Below are positions 60,101-64,000 of a DNA stretch of 64,000 nt, one piece after another. A program made the translations under genes and the position numbers. Every line of letters begins with the position of its first letter. The first letter of the stretch is position 1. This DNA is from Pachyseris speciosa. Lineage: Eukaryota; Cnidaria; Anthozoa; Scleractinia; Pachyseridae. The DNA is taken from positions 260,001 through 324,000 of the forward strand of contig JAEMWC010000236.1 of assembly GCA_016490735.1 (NCBI GenBank), given 5' to 3'. The notes below the pieces were generated by a model. It was given only the letters and a program-made list of their open reading frames with translations, did no database searches and was not told where the DNA came from.

Positions 60101-61521
60101 CTAGTAAAACTCGAAAGAAATCCAAAGTCGATGCTAAATAAGTCTTCTGTCTTCAGCAAACGTAAACTTGCCAACATTGAAGTGGAAAATACTCAAAGTT
60201 GTACCCACAATTTTAGCTCTTTAGTAGAATAAACATCACATCCACAGCTATGACATATGATTGATGTTATTCTGTCATTTGTTGACAGGTATTTCTTCGT
60301 TGAATGGACAGTTTTTCATATAATTTTGCGTGTTCGTTGTTCTGAATGTTTGTAGCTTAGTTGCCACGCATTAGTTTGGACGATGGAAGACTGGACACTA
60401 GCGAAGAAACAGTGGACCATTTTTGGGTGTTCGGGCCATTTATTACATGAGTACTCAAGAATAGCGTGTCATTTTCCTCGCTCGTGGAGGATCGATTGCC
60501 GTTGAAGTTACAGGCCTTTATCAATGCTGTAGACAATTTTGTGGGGAATGGAAATTCCATGCTATGTGACGTTCTCCTGTTCAAAAAATGCGACCATAAA
60601 ACATTTAAAAGATCTGTTAAATACAGCGAGAAATGTGAGCTTGAAATAAGCTAATACTTGCATTACCAATGGCTCTCTTAGGAGCCACCAACCTTGCAAA
60701 AGCAAATATGACCAATACTCTGTTAGTTTTATGTAGTATTTATTTATATACTTTTCCATAAAAATGTCAATTCACGGAAATTTACGGCACTTTTTCCAAA
60801 TGGTCTTGCAGATAAGCCGCACCCCCAATTTCAAACGATAAGTTTTGGGAAAAAGGTGCGGCTTATCTGCGAGTCTTTGCGGTACATGTTCATTCTTCTT
60901 GACATTTCAGTCTTCTTGAAAAAAAAAAAGAAAAAGATATACATGCCTGTATTAAACCTGTGTGTCTCAAAGTTCACAAATGTTGTCTTTTCAACTGAGT
61001 TAATGACATGGATTGTCTCATAAAGAGTTGCATTGCAGACATAATCAAACCCCGGTTAGTAACGTCTGCAAAGCAGCACCAAATTCTTTGTTCTGTTAGG
61101 TGCTGTGATTGGCCCATCAACAAAAGCCATTATCAATAGCCAATCAGGGTGAAGGGAAATCTGAAAACACACTTCCTGTTAATTCTTTGAGTTCATCAGG
61201 AGTCCAGAACAAGGAATTTGGCTGACCAGAGTTAGATTACATCTGCGACACAGGCTAGTTTACCTGTTGTTTTTATATCAAAATGTGTTCTAAAGTGATG
61301 TTTATTGATTGCAGATCCAACCATTTAATGTCCGAAATGGTACCTTTGATTATGCATATGACTGCACAGGTTTCTTCACTATTCCTATCTTCATGGGTCT
61401 GATTACTGCTGGCATCCTTCTACTTATCCTGTTTGTTGGTATATTAGCAATGTTCAGTCTGACCACCATGGACAGATTTGATGATCCAAAGGGCCCAGCG
61501 ATACATGTGCCCACTGGCTAA
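48126..61521 (+). CDS. ATP6AP1: V-type proton ATPase accessory subunit S1 (Ac45), ten exons, complete
   Basis: Type I membrane glycoprotein that joins the V0 sector and helps assemble and target the proton pump of lysosomes and secretory vesicles. Exons: 48126-48235, 51846-51969, 53046-53256, 54781-54868, 55169-55197, 55752-55837, 56647-56894, 58179-58226, 59793-60000, 61315-61521. All introns are GT-AG and phases match, summing to 453 codons with the stop (452 residues; the human protein has about 470). A signal peptide ends near CCCA. Recognisable blocks are IGVFLQDRLSIDDVSHYGDA, VIGAVTQQISSTGLPYS, GPTIYSYSCAS and the C-terminal segment: FNVRNGTFDYAYDCTGFF, one transmembrane helix (about residues 409-434), then the cytosolic tail MDRFDDPKGPAIHVPTG. 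DRLRR in exon 7 is a candidate furin site. Several NxS/T glycosylation sites are visible. Confidence 0.96.
48701..48901. mobile_element. TGAAGGGCT-family MITE in ATP6AP1 intron 1
   Basis: Ends TGAAGGGCTGGGGGCATAAA and the exact inverse up to 48901. Same family as 51346-51559 and 57354-57577. Confidence 0.85.
49925..50110 (-). mobile_element. tRNA-derived SINE, diverged
   Basis: The minus strand has a B-box-like GTGGGTTCGAATCCCA and a body containing GTTCATAACTGCGGCGATCA, recalling the SINE at 62992-63573. An A-rich stretch (49973-50009 on plus) separates them. Confidence 0.6.
50925..51030. repeat. Degenerate CTAACCCTAACC-like tract
   Basis: Hexamer-like CTAACC/CCTAGCC units over about 100 bp in ATP6AP1 intron 1. 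They resemble the metazoan telomere repeat but are badly decayed. Confidence 0.4.
51346..51559. mobile_element. TGAAGGGCT-family MITE in ATP6AP1 intron 1
   Basis: Inverted ends AGGGCTGAGGGCATAAACTG and the right end with one difference. The interior is close to the copy at 48701-48901. Confidence 0.83.
53623..54700 (-). mobile_element. 5'-truncated LINE (Jockey/CR1-like RT) in ATP6AP1 intron 3
   Basis: On the minus strand the sequence starts inside the RT with LFADDCILYR (about 54610-54640). It continues in a frame at 53821-54513 with LGIRVTENLCWNEHV, LEYACCVWNP, QHRAARFVL and the typical TWNNLP end. The 3' tail is a repeat of AAAGACTT units (53625-53651). The element lacks its 5' half and the endonuclease. 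The superfamily is judged by motif style. Confidence 0.85.
55372..55396. repeat. (AAG)n microsatellite
   Basis: Eight trinucleotide units in ATP6AP1 intron 5, near a sequence that resembles a minus-strand LINE 3' end (GCTTTATTTTC at about 55259). Confidence 0.75.
55890..56120 (-). mobile_element. tRNA-derived SINE in ATP6AP1 intron 6
   Basis: The minus strand has a B-box-like GGCCCGGGTTCAATTCCCAG and a body running to about 55890. It carries an accidental 106-codon minus frame. Too degenerate to be a tRNA gene. Confidence 0.55.
56152..56297. repeat. 146-bp inverted repeat
   Basis: Ends TATATGTTGTAGGTCAAAAT and the inverse. Inner arms TGAAATTCAGGTGAAAATGA against a near inverse. Confidence 0.72.
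56345..56590 (-). mobile_element. 5'-truncated SINE with (TAATGG)n tail
   Basis: The microsatellite tail at 56349-56380 is followed by a body ending GATAGACCTCCACACTGGGA, which resembles part of the SINE body at 35403-35815. The head is missing. Confidence 0.5.
57354..57577. mobile_element. TGAAGGGCT-family MITE in ATP6AP1 intron 7
   Basis: Ends TGAAGGGCTTGGTGGAAAAC and the exact inverse. A further TTGGTGG...CCACCAA match shows a sub-family distinct from the two intron 1 copies. Confidence 0.82.
57639..57826. mobile_element. 188-bp Harbinger-like MITE, TTA target duplication
   Basis: Ends AGCCTGGTTCA and TGAACCAGGCT, flanked by TTA at 57636-57638 and 57827-57829. The interior has repeated TTATGTxxTTATG units. 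Confidence 0.8.
58884..59104 (-). other. Candidate minus-strand exon or transposon piece in ATP6AP1 intron 8
   Basis: An acceptor-like TTATTATTCAG (minus, near 59101-59111) and a donor CAG-GTGAGG (minus, near 58876-58886) bracket about 220 bp open in two frames. One frame reads ...GIIPSAVTAPPKPTVDVFC... . I do not recognise it. A gene nested antisense in the ATP6AP1 intron or a transposon exon are both possible. Confidence 0.3.
59189..59310. repeat. 122-bp inverted repeat
   Basis: Ends CCTATGAGTCAAATTACT and the inverse. Inner arms CCCACCCAGTGGCCAAAGGT against a near inverse. Confidence 0.72.
60016..60874. mobile_element. 859-bp inverted-repeat element starting 16 bp after exon 9
   Basis: Ends TACCGTAAAGACTCGCAGAT and ATCTGCGAGTCTTTGCGGTA. 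A second copy of the end sequence in inverted orientation lies at about 60808-60826. It begins almost at the exon 9 donor of ATP6AP1. Confidence 0.78.
61030..61258. mobile_element. Older relative of the 61631-61863 element
   Basis: Shares AACCCCGGTTAGTAACGTCTGC, split by substitutions, and CAGAACAAGGAATTTGGC with 61631-61863, but the arms have diverged and the left terminus is decayed. It lies just before the exon 10 acceptor. Confidence 0.65.
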
Positions 61522-62991
61522 GCTGAATAATGAACCTTCATCTCAGGCCCTCATAAAAATGCACATTAGCAACTCCACCACTGAATTAGTGCAATTCGTT
61601 CAGTCCCTTTTGTTGTCTCAAGGCATGAGATAGCCTGCGTCGCAGACGTAACAAAACCCCGGTTAGTAACGTCTGCGAAGCAGCGCCAAATTCCTTGTTC
61701 TGTACCAGAATTTGAGTACGCGTTATGATTGGCTCGTCAACAAAAGGCTTTTGTTAACAAGCCAATAATAACGCGTACTCAAATTCTGGTACAGAACAAG
61801 GAATTTGGCGCTGCTTCGCAGACGTTACTAACCGGGGTTTTGTTACGTCTGCGACGCAGGCTAGGCATGAGAATGTCTTAATATTATTCTCTCGGAAGGT
61901 TTGAAAAGACTGGTACACCATTTTGCCAGTGATCAGTTGCTGGTGAATTGTGGGTAGATCCAGTCCTTTGTGGAGGCAAACAGTCAAAATTACAATTTCA
62001 AATTACGTCCTAAAATGGCCGTTTTCCCCCACAAAGGACTGGATCTACCCACAATTCATCAGGAACGGATCATAAGTAAAATGGTGTATTGGATTTCTGA
62101 ACTCTTCAAAGACACCTTGTTGAGAGGGTACATGTATTAGAGAAAGGATGCTCCTTTCTCCTATCACATTTCACCCCATGAAACTTGAAAAATGTGGAAT
62201 AATGAGGGAGAAAGAAAGGGACTCTAAGAAGCTTGAAATATTTTGGATTGAGTTTCACAATGGTAATTACTGTATGTAACATGGAAATAGGTTTAATTGA
62301 ACATTATTGCTTTGAAGCTGAATAGTGATTGAGGCTTGAAAAGATGTGTCGTGTTGCTTAACACTTTTTGCTCATGGCCTTGCAATGATACCAGGTTAGC
62401 TTTATGGTTTTGAATTAGAAGAGGTTTAAGAGTTGATCTGTGCTGAGTCCAGATTTGGTTTATGAGGACATCAATCATGGACATTGTATAATAATAGTTG
62501 TAATGCTGAGGAAAATGTTAATTGAAATGAGTTTTTTGTGGAAGCAGATAAGAGGAGCTGTATAGTAAAACTTTTTTTTTTACAAATTTTGTTTGGTTAA
62601 CAAAGAACAGTAACAATCCTACTGGTCAGTCCTAAAAAGATGATTGGTTTTTTCTCTGAAAGTATTGGGTCACCTTGCAGCTCTTAGAAGATCTCACCTG
62701 ATTGGAGACCACCTTACAGAAACAATGGACCCTAGCCCTGACACAATAGGGCTGCGACATCATCCCTGCCACTGAAATTTAGAGCTTATAGGAGCTGCAA
62801 GGCTACCGAAAGTATTATTGCTTGGATGATAAAGGCAATTCAGTTTATTCTGTACTTTAACACAGTAGTGGTGAACATTCAATTTCTTCTTGTAAAATAA
62901 ACACATCAAGGCAGGTTGTGAGAATAAAAATGAACATTAATGATGAAAATAAATTGTCTTTTATTGATGTCAAACACTTTGTCCCAACTGT
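61522..62991 (+). other. ATP6AP1 3' untranslated region and flank
   Basis: Follows the stop codon. Apart from 61631-61863 and an imperfect inverted repeat at about 61915-62085 (GAATTGTGGGTAGATCCAGT and inverse) nothing recognised. AATAAA strings near 62897 and 62949 could serve as polyadenylation signals. Confidence 0.5.
61631..61863. mobile_element. 233-bp near-perfect palindromic Mutator-like MITE
   Basis: Ends TAGCCTGCGTCGCAGACGTA and the exact inverse. GGCATGAGA (9 bp) is duplicated at 61622-61630 and 61864-61872. The arms are almost fully self-complementary to a short centre near 61740-61755. Confidence 0.88.
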
Positions 62992-63156
62992 GAATGATAT
63001 ATGAAATGAATCATATATGAACTGCGGAAATGAAATCAAATGAAGAATGATCCTCGCAGTTGTGAACGCAATTTATGCAATTGCGAAAAGAAGCCTGAAA
63101 AAAATTCAGGACTTCAACGGGGTTTGAACCCGTGACCTCGTGATTACCGGTGCGAT

Positions 63157-63197
<41 letters not shown>

Positions 63198-63409
63198 AGG
63201 TCAAATGTGGGTTCATATGTTCCCGTGAAAGAAATGAGTGTGAATGATATATGAAATGAATCATATATGAACTGCGGAAATGAAATCAAATGAAGAATGA
63301 TCCTCGCAGTTGTGAACGCAATTTATGCAATTGCGAAAAGAAGCCTGAAAAAAAAAATTCAGGACTTCAACGGGGTTTGAACCCGTGACCTCGCGATTAC
63401 CAGTGCGAT

Positions 63410-63449
<40 letters not shown>

Positions 63450-63573
63450 AAGGTCAAATGTGGGTTCATATGTTCCCGTGAAAGAAATGAGTGTGAATGA
63501 TATATGAAATGAATCATATATGAACTGCGGAAATGAAATCAAATGAAGAATGATCCTCGCAGTTGTGAACGCA
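62992..63573 (-). mobile_element. Head-to-tail multimer (about 2.3 units) of a tRNA-derived SINE
   Basis: The unit of 251-254 bp starts GAATGATATATGAAATGAAT and repeats at 62992, 63243 and about 63497. The third copy stops in the body. Each full unit has a minus-strand tRNA-like head (63110-63182 and 63363-63435). Acceptor GGCTTCA/TGAAGTC and T-arm ACGGG/CCCGT pair well and the anticodon position would read GGT (Thr), but the anticodon stem is broken. ACTTTGTCCCAACTGT flanks the whole array at 62976-62991 and 63574-63589. Confidence 0.88.
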
Positions 63574-63589
63574 ACTTTGTCCCAACTGT

Positions 63590-64000
63590 TACACTAAAAC
63601 GTATAAAGAGACAAACAAGGATAATTTGTAAGTTGGTAATTAAACTAGGGATTAAGGCACAGCTGTAGTGATTAACTTGGAACCAAACACTTATTTTTAT
63701 TTTATTTTATTTTATTTTATTTTTTTTCAACTTAGAACTGAAGTCTAGGTAGTGCCTTTGTGGTCACTAGTTATTTAGTGGTAAACTTGAAGCAGTTTCT
63801 CTTTGGTTAAAGCAAACTGCATTAAAAAATGCAGAACGTTTTTTCTGCTATGCATATTTATATGGCTCATTATTGTACACACAGCAGTTCTTGCTTAATG
63901 GTGCAAAGAGCAAACCACCAAGGAGGGATTTTTCATTAATAATTGTTTACTGTGCAGTGCACAGATAGTTTGAGTTAAACGTTGTAATGCCTTTTAGATC
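63590..64000. other. Right edge of the window
   Basis: Includes a (TTTTA)n-like microsatellite at about 63691-63727. No gene seen. Confidence 0.6.

Noticed and set aside
63110..63435. Two tRNA-Thr genes
   Set aside because: Acceptor and T-arm pair, but the anticodon stem is broken and the sequences are heads of tandem SINE units.

Overview
This is metazoan nuclear DNA. The introns are GT-AG, the window is AT-rich, and it holds three animal gene families: TIMP, synapsin and the V-ATPase accessory subunit Ac45. It is crowded with LINE fragments, tRNA-derived SINEs and short inverted-repeat transposons. The style of these repeats resembles anthozoan genomes, probably a stony coral, but that placement is from memory. 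No bacterial features, CRISPR arrays or rRNA genes were seen.

Region 1 (1-19.1 kb, plus strand) is a tandem array of TIMP genes. Two copies look intact (4432-7316 and 15725-18530). Each has two alternative first exons followed by one large second exon. Two further copies are broken: a Tx1/L1-like LINE has replaced the start of exon 2 together with its splice acceptor. The two LINE copies share their 3' junction and their frameshifts. The LINE therefore inserted once, and about 11.2-11.3 kb was duplicated afterwards.

Region 2 (19.5-26.0 kb, minus strand) holds the first five coding exons of synapsin. They end at codon ...KEM, in the middle of the ATP-grasp-like core. The remaining exons are not visible and should lie to the left of the window. 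If so, the whole TIMP array sits in a synapsin intron on the opposite strand. This is the nested Timp/Syn arrangement known from flies and vertebrates, here apparently in a cnidarian and expanded into an array.

Region 3 (26-48 kb) is gene-poor. It contains many MITEs and foldback elements, an orphan candidate exon (30383-30502, minus), a convergent pair of single-exon genes (38180-38893 plus, 39253-39981 minus) and an intronless 739-residue gene of unknown function (42357-44576).

Region 4 (48.1-61.5 kb, plus strand) is a complete ten-exon ATP6AP1/Ac45 gene of 452 codons. Every splice junction closes in frame. Its introns hold SINEs, MITEs and a truncated LINE.

Region 5 (61.5-64 kb) is the 3' flank. 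It carries a near-perfect 233-bp palindrome with a 9-bp target duplication and a head-to-tail multimer of a tRNA-derived SINE enclosed by one 16-bp target duplication.
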